Shown: positions 24,077 through 32,853, numbered from the stretch's first letter. The stretch is DNA of 64,000 bases from Pseudonocardia sp. N23 (GCF_002583555.1 NZ_BEGX01000155.1:119453-183452); one strand, 5' to 3'. Notes: generated from the sequence alone by a model not told the origin. Translations and numbers: made by a program.

Positions 24077-25003
24077 GTGACCGGGGTTCTCCAGGGCTTC
24101 CTGGTGCTCGCCGTCATCGTGGCCCTCGGCTGGGGGATCGGGCGTTCCGGCCTACTCGGCCCCACGGCGGTGGAGGTGCTGTCGCGCACGGCGTTCTTCG
24201 TCGCCAGCCCGGCCCTGCTGTTCTCGACGCTCTCGGTCGCCGACGTGCACGCCGTCTTCTCGGGCGCGTTGGCGGTCACGGCGGTGTCGTCGAGCGCGGC
24301 GTGCGTCCTGTACCTGGTGTTCGCGATGCTGCGGCGCCGCCCGGCGGGCGAGTCGGTGGTGGGCGCGATGTCGTCGGGCTACGTCAACGCCGGCAACCTG
24401 GGCCTGCCGATCGTCACCTACGTCCTCAAGGATCCGACGGCGATCGCCCCGGTGCTGCTGTTCCAGCTGGCGGTGCTGGGCCCGATCGGCGCGACGGTGC
24501 TGGACACGCTCACCCGCCGCGAGGACGGACGGCCCGCCTCGCTGTGGCGGACGATGGTCGCGCCGCTGCGCAACCCGATCTTCATCGCCACCGCGGCCGG
24601 GCTGGTCGTGGCGTTCGCGGGGTGGCAGGTGCCGGAGGTCGTGATGGCGCCGGTGCACCTGGTGGCGGGGGTCGCGGTGCCCGGGATGCTGCTGGCGTTC
24701 GGGGTGTCGTTGCACGGCGCGGCCCGGCCGGGACAGGGCGAGGTGGGCCCGCCGCTGGTGGCGGTGTCGGTGCTGAAGAACGTGGGGCAGCCGGCGATCG
24801 CGGTCGCGGTGGGGCTGCTGCTGGGGATGACCGGGCCGCGGCTGCTGGCCGTCGCGGTCTGCGCGGCCCTGCCGACGGCGCAGAACATGTTCGCCTACGC
24901 GGTCCGCTACCGGCAGGGCGTGACGCTGGCGCGGGACGCGGGCCTGGTGACGACGGTCCTGAGCGTCCCGGTGATGATCGGCGTCGTGGCCCTGCTGGCG
25001 TAG
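24077..25003 (+). CDS. AEC family transporter
   Basis: A 308-residue membrane protein with about ten helices in two similar halves. Signatures include ASPALLFSTLSVADV, GYVNAGNLGLPIVTYVL and the NVGQPAIAVAVGLLLGMTGP repeat with the broken-helix glycine/proline region of auxin-efflux-carrier (AEC) transporters, a family that includes malonate/malate carriers such as MdcF. I chose GTG 24077, near the first hydrophobic helix; longer frames are unsupported. It lies just beyond the GntR gene and may move the substrate of the amidase/racemase module. That link is by context only. Confidence 0.84.
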   Translation: MTGVLQGFLVLAVIVALGWGIGRSGLLGPTAVEVLSRTAFFVASPALLFSTLSVADVHAVFSGALAVTAVSSSAACVLYLVFAMLRRRPAGESVVGAMSSGYVNAGNLGLPIVTYVLKDPTAIAPVLLFQLAVLGPIGATVLDTLTRREDGRPASLWRTMVAPLRNPIFIATAAGLVVAFAGWQVPEVVMAPVHLVAGVAVPGMLLAFGVSLHGAARPGQGEVGPPLVAVSVLKNVGQPAIAVAVGLLLGMTGPRLLAVAVCAALPTAQNMFAYAVRYRQGVTLARDAGLVTTVLSVPVMIGVVALLA

Positions 25004-25012
25004 CACGCCTGG

Positions 25013-25066
25013 CTGCAGGACCGGCACGGTCCCGCAGCCCGGTTGCGGGACGGTGCCGTTCCTGCA
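25013..25066. repeat. inverted repeat, family A copy 2 (convergent terminator position)
   Basis: Arms of about 23 bases (TGCAGGACCGGCACGGTCCC on the left, GCGGGACGGTGCCGTTCCTG on the right) pair with two mismatches around a 7-base loop, the same geometry as 4471-4523. It lies between convergent AEC and mrp genes and could end both transcripts. Confidence 0.85.
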
Positions 25067-25081
25067 GGAGGAACCAGGATC

Positions 25082-26236
25082 TCAGCGACCCGCCGGTGAG
25101 ATGCCCAGGCTCATCCCGGCGAGGCCGCGGGCGCGGGTGGCCAGTTTGTCGGCGACGTCGCGCAGGGCAGTCCCTGCGGGGGAGTCGGGGTCGGCCAGCA
25201 CGATCGGGGTCCCGCTGTCGCCGCACTCGCGGAGCCTGGGCTCCAACGGGATCTGGCCGAGCAGGGGGACGGGCGCACCGAGGGTGCGGCTGAGCGAGTC
25301 GGCGACGGTGGCGCCGCCGCCGGAGCCGAAGACCTCCATGCGGGTGCCGTCGGGCAGCTCCATCCACGACATGTTCTCCACGACACCGGCGAGCCGCTGC
25401 TTGGTCTGCATGGCGATGGAGCCGGCGCGCTCGGCGACCTCGGCGGCGGCCTGCTGCGGCGTGGTGACGACGAGCAGCTCGGCGTTGGGGATGAGCTGCG
25501 CGGTGGAGATGGCGATGTCGCCGGTGCCGGGGGGCAGGTCGAGGAGCAGGATGTCGAGGTCGCCCCAGAAGACGTCGGCGAGGAACTGCTGCAGGGCGCG
25601 GTGGAGCATCGGCCCGCGCCACACGACGGGGGTGTTGCCCTCGACGAACATGCCGATCGAGATGACCTTCACCCCGTGGGCCTGCGGCGGCATGATCATG
25701 TTCTCGACCTTGGTGGGCCGCGCCTCGGTGCCCAGCATGCGGGGGACGGAGTGGCCGTAGATGTCGGCGTCGACGACGCCGACGGACAGCCCCTTCGCGG
25801 CCATGGCGGCGGCGAGGTTGACGGTGACCGACGACTTGCCGACGCCGCCCTTGCCGGACGCCACGCAGTACACACGGGTGAGCGAGCCGGGCTGGGCGAA
25901 GGGGATGACGGGTTCCTCCGAGTCACCGCGCAGGCTGCGGCGAAGCTCGGTGCGCTGCTCGTCGGACATGACGTCGAGCTCGACGTCGACCTCGCGGATC
26001 CCGGCGACGGCGGACACGGCCTCGGTGACGCGGGAGGTGATCGTGTCGCGCATCGGGCAGCCGGCGACGGTCAGGTAGACGGCGACATGGGCGACGCCGT
26101 CGGCGGACACCGTGACGCCCTTGACCATGCCGAGCTCGGTGATCGGTTTGCGGATCTCCGGGTCGTCGACTTTCGCGAGCGCGGCCCGAACCGCCTGCTC
26201 GACGGTCTGCGATCCGGTGTTCCCCATGACGGACAT
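25082..26236 (-). CDS. mrp: Mrp/NBP35-type iron-sulfur carrier ATPase
   Basis: A 384-residue protein. The N-terminal MIP18/DUF59 domain (AALAKVDDPEIRKPITELGM ... GCPMRDTI) is followed by a P-loop ATPase with the deviant Walker A GKGGVGKSS, DADIYGHSVPRMLG and LLDLPPGTGD. It is thought to carry or assemble Fe-S clusters. I noticed no CPxC pair at the usual C-terminal place, as in several actinobacterial Mrp proteins. ATG 26236 is chosen because GGAG lies just upstream; the longer frame runs into the MarR promoter. Ortholog by position of Rv1229c. Confidence 0.92.
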   Translation of the reverse strand: MSVMGNTGSQTVEQAVRAALAKVDDPEIRKPITELGMVKGVTVSADGVAHVAVYLTVAGCPMRDTITSRVTEAVSAVAGIREVDVELDVMSDEQRTELRRSLRGDSEEPVIPFAQPGSLTRVYCVASGKGGVGKSSVTVNLAAAMAAKGLSVGVVDADIYGHSVPRMLGTEARPTKVENMIMPPQAHGVKVISIGMFVEGNTPVVWRGPMLHRALQQFLADVFWGDLDILLLDLPPGTGDIAISTAQLIPNAELLVVTTPQQAAAEVAERAGSIAMQTKQRLAGVVENMSWMELPDGTRMEVFGSGGGATVADSLSRTLGAPVPLLGQIPLEPRLRECGDSGTPIVLADPDSPAGTALRDVADKLATRARGLAGMSLGISPAGR

Positions 26237-26364
26237 CAGGTCTCCGTTGCACCTTCCAGCTGGCGCCCCGACGGCGACCGGCACACCTGCCGGCGCCCGC
26301 GGCGAGAGACCACCATCGTACGTGCGTGCCCGCACGCACCGGCGCATCCGTAGCATCTGATGAC

Positions 26365-26859
26365 GTGACGGACATCGCCGATGCCGCCGCGGGTACCGCC
26401 CGCGACGGTGATCCGGGGGGACGGCGGGCCGTGCCGACCGACGAACAGCTCGCCTCCTGGCGGGCGTTCCTCAAGGCGCACGCCACGATCACCCGGGTCC
26501 TGGAGACCGAACTTGTCGCGGAGCAACGCCTGTCGTTGGCCGCCTACGACGTGCTGGTCCAGCTGGCCGAGGCGCCGGGGAGGCGGTTGCGGATGACGGA
26601 GCTGGCCGACGCGGTGCTGTTGTCCCGCTCGGGGGTGACGCGGTTGGTCGACCGGCTGGAGCGGGACGGTCTGGTGAGCCGCTCGCCGGTTGCGGGCGAC
26701 GGGCGCGGGGTGGCGGCGACGTTGACCGAGGCGGGGGTGAACCGGCTGCGGGTGGCGGCGCGGACGCACCTGGCCGGGGTGTTGCAGCACTTCGTCGAGC
26801 GGCTCGATCCCGAGGAGATGGCCGCGTTGGAGACGATCGGCGGCAAGCTCGCGGTCTGA
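26365..26859 (+). CDS. MarR-family transcriptional regulator
   Basis: A 164-residue winged-helix regulator: the MTELADAVLLSRSGVTRLVD recognition region, RLERDGLVSRSPVAGDGRGV wing, and flanking dimerisation helices. GTG 26365 is preceded at eight bases by TAGCAT (26351-26356), suggesting a leaderless start. It is divergent from mrp and ends 13 bases from the convergent DUF1003 gene. The ligand is unknown, and the shared 129-base space with mrp may hold its operator, though I saw no clear palindrome there. Confidence 0.88.
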   Translation: MTDIADAAAGTARDGDPGGRRAVPTDEQLASWRAFLKAHATITRVLETELVAEQRLSLAAYDVLVQLAEAPGRRLRMTELADAVLLSRSGVTRLVDRLERDGLVSRSPVAGDGRGVAATLTEAGVNRLRVAARTHLAGVLQHFVERLDPEEMAALETIGGKLAV

Positions 26860-26872
26860 CCGGACCGCACCG

Positions 26873-27379
26873 CTACTCGAACGTGCGCGGGTACGCGCCG
26901 CGTCCGCGGGGCGGGTCGGCGCCGATCCGGTCGGCGAGCTTGTCGAGCTCGCTGCGCAGGTAGTCGCGGGTGGCGACCTCGCCGATGGCGATGCGCAGCG
27001 CAGCGAGCTCGCGGGCGAGGTACTCGGTGTCGGCCTTGGTGCGTTCGGCGCGGGCCCGGTCCTCCTCCAGCGAGACGCGGTCGCGGTCGTCCTGGCGGTT
27101 CTGCGCGAGCAGGATCAGCGGCGCGGCGTAGGCGGCCTGGGTGGAGAACGCCAGGTTGAGCAGGATGAACGGGTAGGGGTCCCACCGCAGGCTGACGGCG
27201 AAGAGGTTCAGCCCGATCCAGACGATGACGATGACGGACTGGATCGCGAGGAACTGGCCCGTCCCGAGGAACCGGGCGACGCGTTCGGAGAGCCGCGCGA
27301 AGCCGTCGGGGTCGATCTCGAACCGGCGGCGCCCGGACCGCGGCTGGTCGAGGCGGCGGTTGCTGTGCAGCTCAGGCAC
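26873..27379 (-). CDS. DUF1003 membrane protein (Rv1231c-like)
   Basis: A 168-residue protein with the DUF1003 core: RVARFLGTGQFLAIQSVIVI-type first helix, then WDPYPFILLNLAFSTQAAYA and APLILLAQNRQ, i.e. two transmembrane helices joined by a short loop, followed by a charged helical tail (DRARAERTKADTEYLARELA). The start overlaps the stop of the MgtE/CBS gene by eight bases, so the two form one transcript, as Rv1231c-Rv1232c do. Function is unknown; association with cation homeostasis is inferred from that neighbour. Confidence 0.87.
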   Translation of the reverse strand: MPELHSNRRLDQPRSGRRRFEIDPDGFARLSERVARFLGTGQFLAIQSVIVIVWIGLNLFAVSLRWDPYPFILLNLAFSTQAAYAAPLILLAQNRQDDRDRVSLEEDRARAERTKADTEYLARELAALRIAIGEVATRDYLRSELDKLADRIGADPPRGRGAYPRTFE

Positions 27380-28682
27380 GGTCGGCCCCCAGCTCCTCGG
27401 CCGCCTCGTCGTCGGTGCGCGAACCGTTGCCGACGTAGCCGCTGCCGGGTTCGGTCATGTCGTCGCGCCAGCCCACGGGCAGGATGTGGTCGAGCACGTC
27501 GTCGACGGTGACGGCGCCGAGCAGGTGGTCCTCGGAGTCGACGACGGGCCCGGCGACGAGGTTGTAGGCCGCGAAGTAGCGGGTGATCTCGGCGAGGGTG
27601 GCCTCGGGCGTCAGCCGCGTGAGCTCGCTGTCGACGTGGCCCGCGACCAGGTCGAACGGCGCCTCACGGAGCAGTCGCTGGGCGTGCACGCAGCCGAGGT
27701 AGCGTCCGGTCGGGGTGGCCGTGGGGGCCCGGCACACGAACACCATGCTCGCCAGCGCCGGTGGGATGTCGGGGTTGCGGATGTGGGCGAGCGCCTCGGC
27801 GACCGTCGCGTCGGGCCGCAGGATGATCGGCTCGGGCGTCATCAGACCGCCGGCGGTGTCGACGGAGTAGCTGAGCAGCCGGCGAACGGGCGCGGACTCC
27901 TCGGGCTCCATCAGCGCGAGGAGCCGGTCGGACTCGTCGGGGGAGAGCTCGCCGAGCAGGTCCGCGGCGTCGTCGGGGGACATGGCCTCGAGGACGTCGG
28001 CGGCGCGTTCGGAGTCGAGGTGGGACAGCAGGTCGCGCTGGTCGGACTCCGACATCTCCTCGAAGACGTCGGCGAGCCGCTCGTCGTCGAGGGCGTCGAC
28101 GATCTCGTACTGACGTTTGGGCGGCAGCTCGGTGAGGGCGGCGGCGACGTCGGCGGGCCGCATCGTGTCGAAGACGGCGAGCAGGCCCTCGGTGCCCTGG
28201 CGGTCGGTGAGGGTGAGGCCCTGCGCGGCGCTCCACGCCACGATCCGGACGGACCCGCGGCGGCTGAGTCTGCTGCGCCGGGGACGCACGGCGAGCCTGC
28301 CGACGACCCAGTCGCGCGAGCGCGTCGGCTCGATCGCGGCGTCGACGACGACGACCTCGTCGCCCGACTCGGTGAGCACGACGGTCGCGTCGAGCACCTG
28401 GCCGAGGACGAGTGCCTCGTTGGGACGCTGGTCGAAGCCGCGGAGGCTGACCGATCCGGTGGCCAGGGTGACGGCGGCGGCGTCGACGTCGGTGACGCGC
28501 AGCATCGGCACGAAGATGCGCCGCCGGGTGGCGAGCTCGACGACGAGTCCGAGCACCCGCGGCGGGCTGGGGTCGACGCGCAGCGACACGACGACGTCGC
28601 GCACCTTGCCGATGCGTTCCCCGTCGGGCCCGAAGACGGCGAGTCCCGCCATCCGGGACACGAACACCTGGGACGCCCTCAT
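27372..28682 (-). CDS. soluble MgtE N-domain / CBS protein with PRC-barrel-like start (Rv1232c-like)
   Basis: A 436-residue protein without transmembrane helices. Residues 1-150 look like PRC-barrel repeats (MAGLAVFGPDGERIGKVRDV); about 160-290 form an MgtE intracellular N domain (LTELPPKRQYEIVDALDDER, MSPDDAADLLGELSPDE); the rest contains two CBS motifs (GLMTPEPIILRPDATVAEAL and LTPEATLAEITRYFAAYNLV). The Mg-channel part is absent, so it may sense Mg2+ or nucleotides. The ATG has TAGGCT (28694-28689) six bases upstream. Upstream gene of the DUF1003 operon. Confidence 0.88.
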   Translation of the reverse strand: MRASQVFVSRMAGLAVFGPDGERIGKVRDVVVSLRVDPSPPRVLGLVVELATRRRIFVPMLRVTDVDAAAVTLATGSVSLRGFDQRPNEALVLGQVLDATVVLTESGDEVVVVDAAIEPTRSRDWVVGRLAVRPRRSRLSRRGSVRIVAWSAAQGLTLTDRQGTEGLLAVFDTMRPADVAAALTELPPKRQYEIVDALDDERLADVFEEMSESDQRDLLSHLDSERAADVLEAMSPDDAADLLGELSPDESDRLLALMEPEESAPVRRLLSYSVDTAGGLMTPEPIILRPDATVAEALAHIRNPDIPPALASMVFVCRAPTATPTGRYLGCVHAQRLLREAPFDLVAGHVDSELTRLTPEATLAEITRYFAAYNLVAGPVVDSEDHLLGAVTVDDVLDHILPVGWRDDMTEPGSGYVGNGSRTDDEAAEELGADRA

Positions 28683-28730
28683 GGGGGCAGCCTAGAGCGG
28701 GACGCGCCCTGCGCGCCCTAGGGTCGCGGC

Positions 28731-29609
28731 ATGCCCGAGCTGCCCTTCGACGTCGTCGACGTGTTCACCGACCGGCCTTACGCAGGCAACCCGCTGGCCG
28801 TCGTCCACGGGGCTGCGGAAGCGGGACTGACGGCAGCACAGATGCAGGCGATCGCGGCGGAGTTCCGGTTGTCGGAGACGGTGTTCACGCTGCCGCCGAC
28901 AGAGCCGGGCGCCGACTATCGCGTCCGCATCTTCACCCCGGCCGTGGAGCTGCCGTTCGCGGGGCACCCGAGCGTCGGGGCGGCGTGGGTGCTGGCCCGC
29001 GCCGGCGTGATCGGGACGGGCGAGGTCGTGCAGGAGTGCGGCGCGGGGCTGCTGCCGGTGCAGGTCGACGAGGCCGGCGCGCGGGTGGCCGGCGGCCTGC
29101 CGTCGCCGGGGCCGAACGCCGCGGGCGACGAGCTGGCCGAGGCGGTCGGCCTGACCGCCGACGATCTCGACGTCCGGGCGCGGGCGGGAGCGGCGTCGGC
29201 GGGGGTGCCCTACGTCGTGCTGCCGGTGCTGCCGGGCGCCGTGGCCCGCGCGGTGTGCGACGCGAAGGAGGTCGCGGCCATCACGGCGGGCACGGTCGGG
29301 CTGGTGGTCGCGTCGGTGGGGGACGCCCCGGTCCGGCACGTGCACATGCGGATGTTCGCGCCCGGGTCGGGTGTGGTGGAGGACCCGGCGACGGGGTCGG
29401 CGGCGGTGGCCCTGGCGGTGTTCCTGGTGGCGCGCGGGCTGCTGCCCGGCGATGGGGCGTCGGCGTTCACGATCGATCAGGGCGCGGAGATCGGGCGGCC
29501 GTCGCGGCTGGACGTGACGGTCGAGGCGGCGGCGGGCAGGGCGGTGTCGACGACGGTCGGCGGCGGTGTCGCAGCAGTGTCGTCGGGGGTGCTGACGGCG
29601 CTGCCGTGA
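28731..29609 (+). CDS. PhzF-family isomerase/epimerase
   Basis: A 292-residue protein of the diaminopimelate-epimerase-like PhzF fold. Motifs: DVFTDRPYAGNPLAVV, RLSETVFTL with the conserved catalytic Glu49, RIFTPAVELPFAGHPSVGAA and DPATGSAAVAL near the end. PhzF-like proteins isomerise small ring or chain carboxylates by proton shuttling; the substrate here is unknown. TAGGGT (28719-28724) lies six bases before the ATG, suggesting a leaderless start. Divergent from the MgtE/CBS gene with only 48 bases between. Confidence 0.9.
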   Translation: MPELPFDVVDVFTDRPYAGNPLAVVHGAAEAGLTAAQMQAIAAEFRLSETVFTLPPTEPGADYRVRIFTPAVELPFAGHPSVGAAWVLARAGVIGTGEVVQECGAGLLPVQVDEAGARVAGGLPSPGPNAAGDELAEAVGLTADDLDVRARAGAASAGVPYVVLPVLPGAVARAVCDAKEVAAITAGTVGLVVASVGDAPVRHVHMRMFAPGSGVVEDPATGSAAVALAVFLVARGLLPGDGASAFTIDQGAEIGRPSRLDVTVEAAAGRAVSTTVGGGVAAVSSGVLTALP

Positions 29610-29730
29610 GCTGCGAACAGGGCTTTCACCTGTGATGGGTGAGAAACCAATCACCTCGGGAGGGTGTTCGGGGCGTCAGCGTGCCAGCATCGACGCAGCC
29701 GTCCGCGTCGACCCAATGAGGAGTCCGTCC

Positions 29731-30690
29731 GTGACCACCCGCAACCGCGCCCGTCGCTCCTGTCTCGCCGTTCCCGGTTCGAGCCAGAAGTTCATCGACA
29801 AGGCCCGGACGCTGCCGGCCGACCAGGTCTTCCTCGACCTGGAGGACGCCTGCGCGCCGCTGGCCAAGCCCGGCGCCCGCAAGACGATCGTCGCCGCGCT
29901 CAACGAGGGCGGCTGGGGCGAGCGGATCCGTGTCGTGCGCGTCAACGACTGGACCACCGAGTGGACCTACCGTGACGTGACCGAGGTCGTCGAGGACGCG
30001 GGCGCGAACCTCGACGCGATCATGCTGCCGAAGGTGCAGACGGCCGAGCAGATCGTCGCGCTCGACCTGCTGCTCACCCAGATCGAGAAGTCGATGGGCT
30101 ACGAGGTCGGCAGGATCGGCATCGAGGCGCAGATCGAGAACGCGCTCGGGCTCACCAACGTCAACGCCATCGCCGCCGCGTCCCCGCGCGTCGAGACGAT
30201 CATCTTCGGCCCGGCCGACTTCATGGCGTCGATCAACATGAAGTCCCTGGTCGTGGGCGAGCAGCCGCCCGGCTACGACGTCGGCGACGCCTACCACCAC
30301 ATCCTGATGAGCATCCTGATGGCGGCCCGCGCCCACGACAAGCTCGCCATCGACGGCCCGTACCTGCAGATCAAGGACGTCGACGGGTACCGCCGCGTCG
30401 CGGGCCGCTCGGCCGCGCTGGGCTTCGACGGCAAGTGGGTCCTGCACCCCGGCCAGATCGACGCCGCCAACGAGACCTTCAGCCCGCTGCAGGCCGACTT
30501 CGACCACGCCGAGAACATCCTCGACGCCTACGACTGGTACACGTCCGAGGCCGGTGGCAAGCGGGGTGCGGCGATGATCGGCGACGAGATGATCGACGAG
30601 GCCAGCCGCAAGATGGCCCTGGTGATCTCGGGCAAGGGCCGGGCCGCCGGCATGGAGCGCACCGACCGCTGGACGCCGCCCGAGGCGTGA
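29731..30690 (+). CDS. HpcH/HpaI-citrate lyase family CoA-ester lyase
   Basis: A 319-residue TIM-barrel lyase close in motif to L-malyl-CoA/beta-methylmalyl-CoA lyase: FLDLEDACAP, VRVNDWTTEWTYRDV, IMLPKVQTAEQIVA, IEAQIENALG with a metal-binding Glu, FGPADFMAS with the metal-binding Asp, and GFDGKWVLHPGQIDAANETF. It should cleave a 3-hydroxyacyl-CoA (malyl, methylmalyl or citramalyl) to acetyl- or propionyl-CoA and an oxoacid. GTG 29731 follows AGGAG at 29718-29723. It is 43 bases upstream of an acyl-CoA dehydrogenase. Confidence 0.87.
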   Translation: MTTRNRARRSCLAVPGSSQKFIDKARTLPADQVFLDLEDACAPLAKPGARKTIVAALNEGGWGERIRVVRVNDWTTEWTYRDVTEVVEDAGANLDAIMLPKVQTAEQIVALDLLLTQIEKSMGYEVGRIGIEAQIENALGLTNVNAIAAASPRVETIIFGPADFMASINMKSLVVGEQPPGYDVGDAYHHILMSILMAARAHDKLAIDGPYLQIKDVDGYRRVAGRSAALGFDGKWVLHPGQIDAANETFSPLQADFDHAENILDAYDWYTSEAGGKRGAAMIGDEMIDEASRKMALVISGKGRAAGMERTDRWTPPEA

Positions 30691-30733
30691 GCCGTCCCCT
30701 CCCGCAGCCACCCGAGACCCCGAGGAGCACGAG

Positions 30734-31927
30734 ATGGCCCGCCTCGCCCAGACCGCAGGTCTGACCGACGTCCAGCAGGAGATCCTGTCGACGGTCAAGA
30801 CATTCGTCGACAAGGAGATCATCCCGCACGCCACCGCGCTGGAGCACGCGGACACCTACCCGCAGGACATCGTCGACGGGATGAAGGAGATGGGCCTGTT
30901 CGGGCTCACCATCCCGGAGGAGTTCGGTGGGCTCGGTGAGTCGCTGCTGACCTACGCGCTGGTCGTGGAGCAGATCGCGCGCGGGTGGATGAGTGTCTCC
31001 GGCGTCATCAACACCCACTTCATCGTCGCCTACATGCTCACCCAGCACGGCACCGACGAGCAGAAGCAGCGGCTGCTGCCGCAGATGGCGCTGGGTGAGG
31101 TGCGCGGGGCGTTCTCGATGTCGGAGCCCGACCTGGGGTCCGACGTCGCCGCGATCAAGACGAAGGCCGTGCGCGACGGCGACGACTACGTCATCGACGG
31201 CGCCAAGATGTGGCTGACCAACGGCGGCACGTCGAACCTGATCGCGCTGCTGGTGAAGACCGACGAGGGCAAGCCCAAGGCGCACCAGAACCTGACGGCG
31301 TTCCTGGTCGAGAAGCCGACCGGCTACGGCGAGGTCGCCCCCGGCCTGACCATCCCCGGCAAGATCGACAAGATGGGCTACAAGGGCGTCGACACCACGG
31401 AGGCGGTGTTCGACGGCTACCGCATCCCGGCGTCGGCGGTCCTGGGCGGCGAGACCGGTAAGGGCTTCTCGCAGATGATGGACGGCGTCGAGGTCGGCCG
31501 GGTCAACGTCGCGGCCCGCGCGTGCGGCATCTCGATCCGGGCGTTCGAGCTCGCGGTCGAGTACGCCCAGCAGCGCAGCACGTTCGGCAAGCCGATCGCG
31601 GAGCACCAGGCCATCGCGTTCAAGCTGGCCGAGATGGGCACCAAGGTCGAGGCCGCGCACCACATGATGGTCAACGCCGCGCGGCTCAAGGACGCCGGCA
31701 CCCGCAACGACGTCGAGGCCGGTATGGCCAAGCTGATCGCGTCGGAGTACTGCGCCGAGGTGACGCAGGAGTCGTTCCGCATCCACGGCGGCTACGGCTA
31801 CTCCAAGGAGTACGAGATCGAGCGGCTGATGCGTGAGGCGCCGTTCCTGCTGATCGGTGAGGGCACCTCGGAGATCCAGAAGACGATCATCTCCCGCGGC
31901 CTGCTGCGCGAGTACAGGTCGCGCTGA
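30734..31927 (+). CDS. acyl-CoA dehydrogenase
   Basis: A 397-residue FAD flavoprotein. Family signatures: GAFSMSEPDLGSDVAAIKTK (FAD/substrate), GAKMWLTNGG, RVNVAARACGI, QRSTFGKPIAEHQAIAFKLA, IHGGYGYSKEYEIERLMREA and the C-terminal GEGTSEIQKTIISR; the catalytic Glu is probably that in the last motif. A GAGGAGCACGAG leader precedes the ATG. Paired with the CoA-ester lyase it suggests branched-chain or C4-C5 acyl-CoA oxidation (FadE19-like), but methylsuccinyl-CoA oxidation cannot be excluded. Confidence 0.92.
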   Translation: MARLAQTAGLTDVQQEILSTVKTFVDKEIIPHATALEHADTYPQDIVDGMKEMGLFGLTIPEEFGGLGESLLTYALVVEQIARGWMSVSGVINTHFIVAYMLTQHGTDEQKQRLLPQMALGEVRGAFSMSEPDLGSDVAAIKTKAVRDGDDYVIDGAKMWLTNGGTSNLIALLVKTDEGKPKAHQNLTAFLVEKPTGYGEVAPGLTIPGKIDKMGYKGVDTTEAVFDGYRIPASAVLGGETGKGFSQMMDGVEVGRVNVAARACGISIRAFELAVEYAQQRSTFGKPIAEHQAIAFKLAEMGTKVEAAHHMMVNAARLKDAGTRNDVEAGMAKLIASEYCAEVTQESFRIHGGYGYSKEYEIERLMREAPFLLIGEGTSEIQKTIISRGLLREYRSR

Positions 31928-32313
31928 TCGGGCCTCCGGGGTCCCTGGCACGAGACCCGCGCGCAACCTCACTGCACCGGAACGTCTGGACGGCAGCGGT
32001 GAGGTTGCGCGCGAGGGTCCGGTGGGCCCTCCCGCCCCCGACGAGCGAGCGCTCGACGGTACGTGACCGAAACGTGATCTTGCGCATCCGAACGGTCTAG
32101 TCGCGCAGATCGCCGGGCGTGTCACGCTCTGCAGTCGATGCCGGAGTGTGATCGGGTGGCGACGATGCGCGACCATGGCGAGCGGTGCAGGACACGGTCG
32201 TGCATCCCACGGTGTGGGCACTGCGGCGGCGGTGTGCGCGTTGGCATGATGGGACGTCCGCACCCGGTGTCCTGATTCCGCAGGACCGCAGGACCGCTCA
32301 CGAGGAGGATCCG
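31928..32313. other. intergenic region with repeat, no gene seen
   Basis: About 386 bases between the acyl-CoA dehydrogenase and the Rv1234-like gene. It contains one family B inverted repeat (31953-32019). Beyond it I find only weak frames without ribosome sites or protein-like composition, and no clear promoter hexamers except that the next gene has a strong ribosome site. Confidence 0.5.
31953..32019. repeat. inverted repeat, family B copy 1
   Basis: GACCCGCGCGCAACCTCACT plus GC on the left pairs with GCAGCGGTGAGGTTGCGCGC plus GAGGGTC on the right, with a loop of about 17 bases. The core CGCGCGCAACCTCAC recurs at 39424 and, degenerate, at 56725. It lies 25 bases after the acyl-CoA dehydrogenase stop and may terminate it. 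Confidence 0.82.
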
Positions 32314-32853
32314 GTGACAGCACCGTTCGGCGGCACAGGGCGCACGGCGCCCGGGCTGCCCAACCTGCCCACTCCTCCGACCGGCTGGCCCGTGGGCTCG
32401 TACGCCACCTACGCCGAGGCCCAGCGCGCTGTCGACCACCTGGCCGACAGCGACTTCCCGGTCCGCGACGTGACGATCGTCGGCGTCGACCTCATGCTGG
32501 TCGAGCGCGTCATCGGCCGCCTGACCTGGGGCCGCGTCCTGGCCTCGGGCGGAGCGTCCGGCGCCTGGTTCGGGCTGTTCTTCGGCCTGCTGCTCGTCGT
32601 CTTCGGGACGACGACGCTGCCGCCGTTCGTCGCCGTCCTCATCGGCCTGCTCGGCGGCATGGTGTTCGGCGTCGTGCTCGCAGCGGTGGGCTACGGCGCC
32701 TCCCGCGGGCGGCGCGACTTCACCTCCGCCAGCCAGATGGTCGCCGGCCGCTACGACGTGCTGTGCCAGCCGCGCAACGCGGAGAAGGCCCGCGAGATGC
32801 TGGCCAAGCTCGCCATGTCCGGCGAAGGTCCGCGCACCGCCCACGGTTCCTGA
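32314..32853 (+). CDS. general stress protein 17M-like membrane protein (Rv1234-like)
   Basis: A 179-residue protein. Residues ~25-70 carry the GsiB/17M-like alpha-beta module (GSYATYAEAQRAVDHLADSD, VRDVTIVGVDL), followed by a glycine-rich pair of transmembrane helices (GASGAWFGLFFGLLLVVFGT, AVLIGLLGGMVFGVVLAAVG) and a return to the cytoplasm. The excellent GAGGAGGA (32302-32309) fixes GTG 32314 and rejects a longer frame. It holds the place of Rv1234, just before lpqY. Function unknown. Confidence 0.85.
   Translation: MTAPFGGTGRTAPGLPNLPTPPTGWPVGSYATYAEAQRAVDHLADSDFPVRDVTIVGVDLMLVERVIGRLTWGRVLASGGASGAWFGLFFGLLLVVFGTTTLPPFVAVLIGLLGGMVFGVVLAAVGYGASRGRRDFTSASQMVAGRYDVLCQPRNAEKAREMLAKLAMSGEGPRTAHGS

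Noticed and set aside
29640..29675. Imperfect inverted repeat TTTCACC ... GGGTGAGAAA before the CoA-ester lyase
   Set aside because: Arms are only about five bases long, and no regulator gene with a matching site is evident. Too weak to call an operator.
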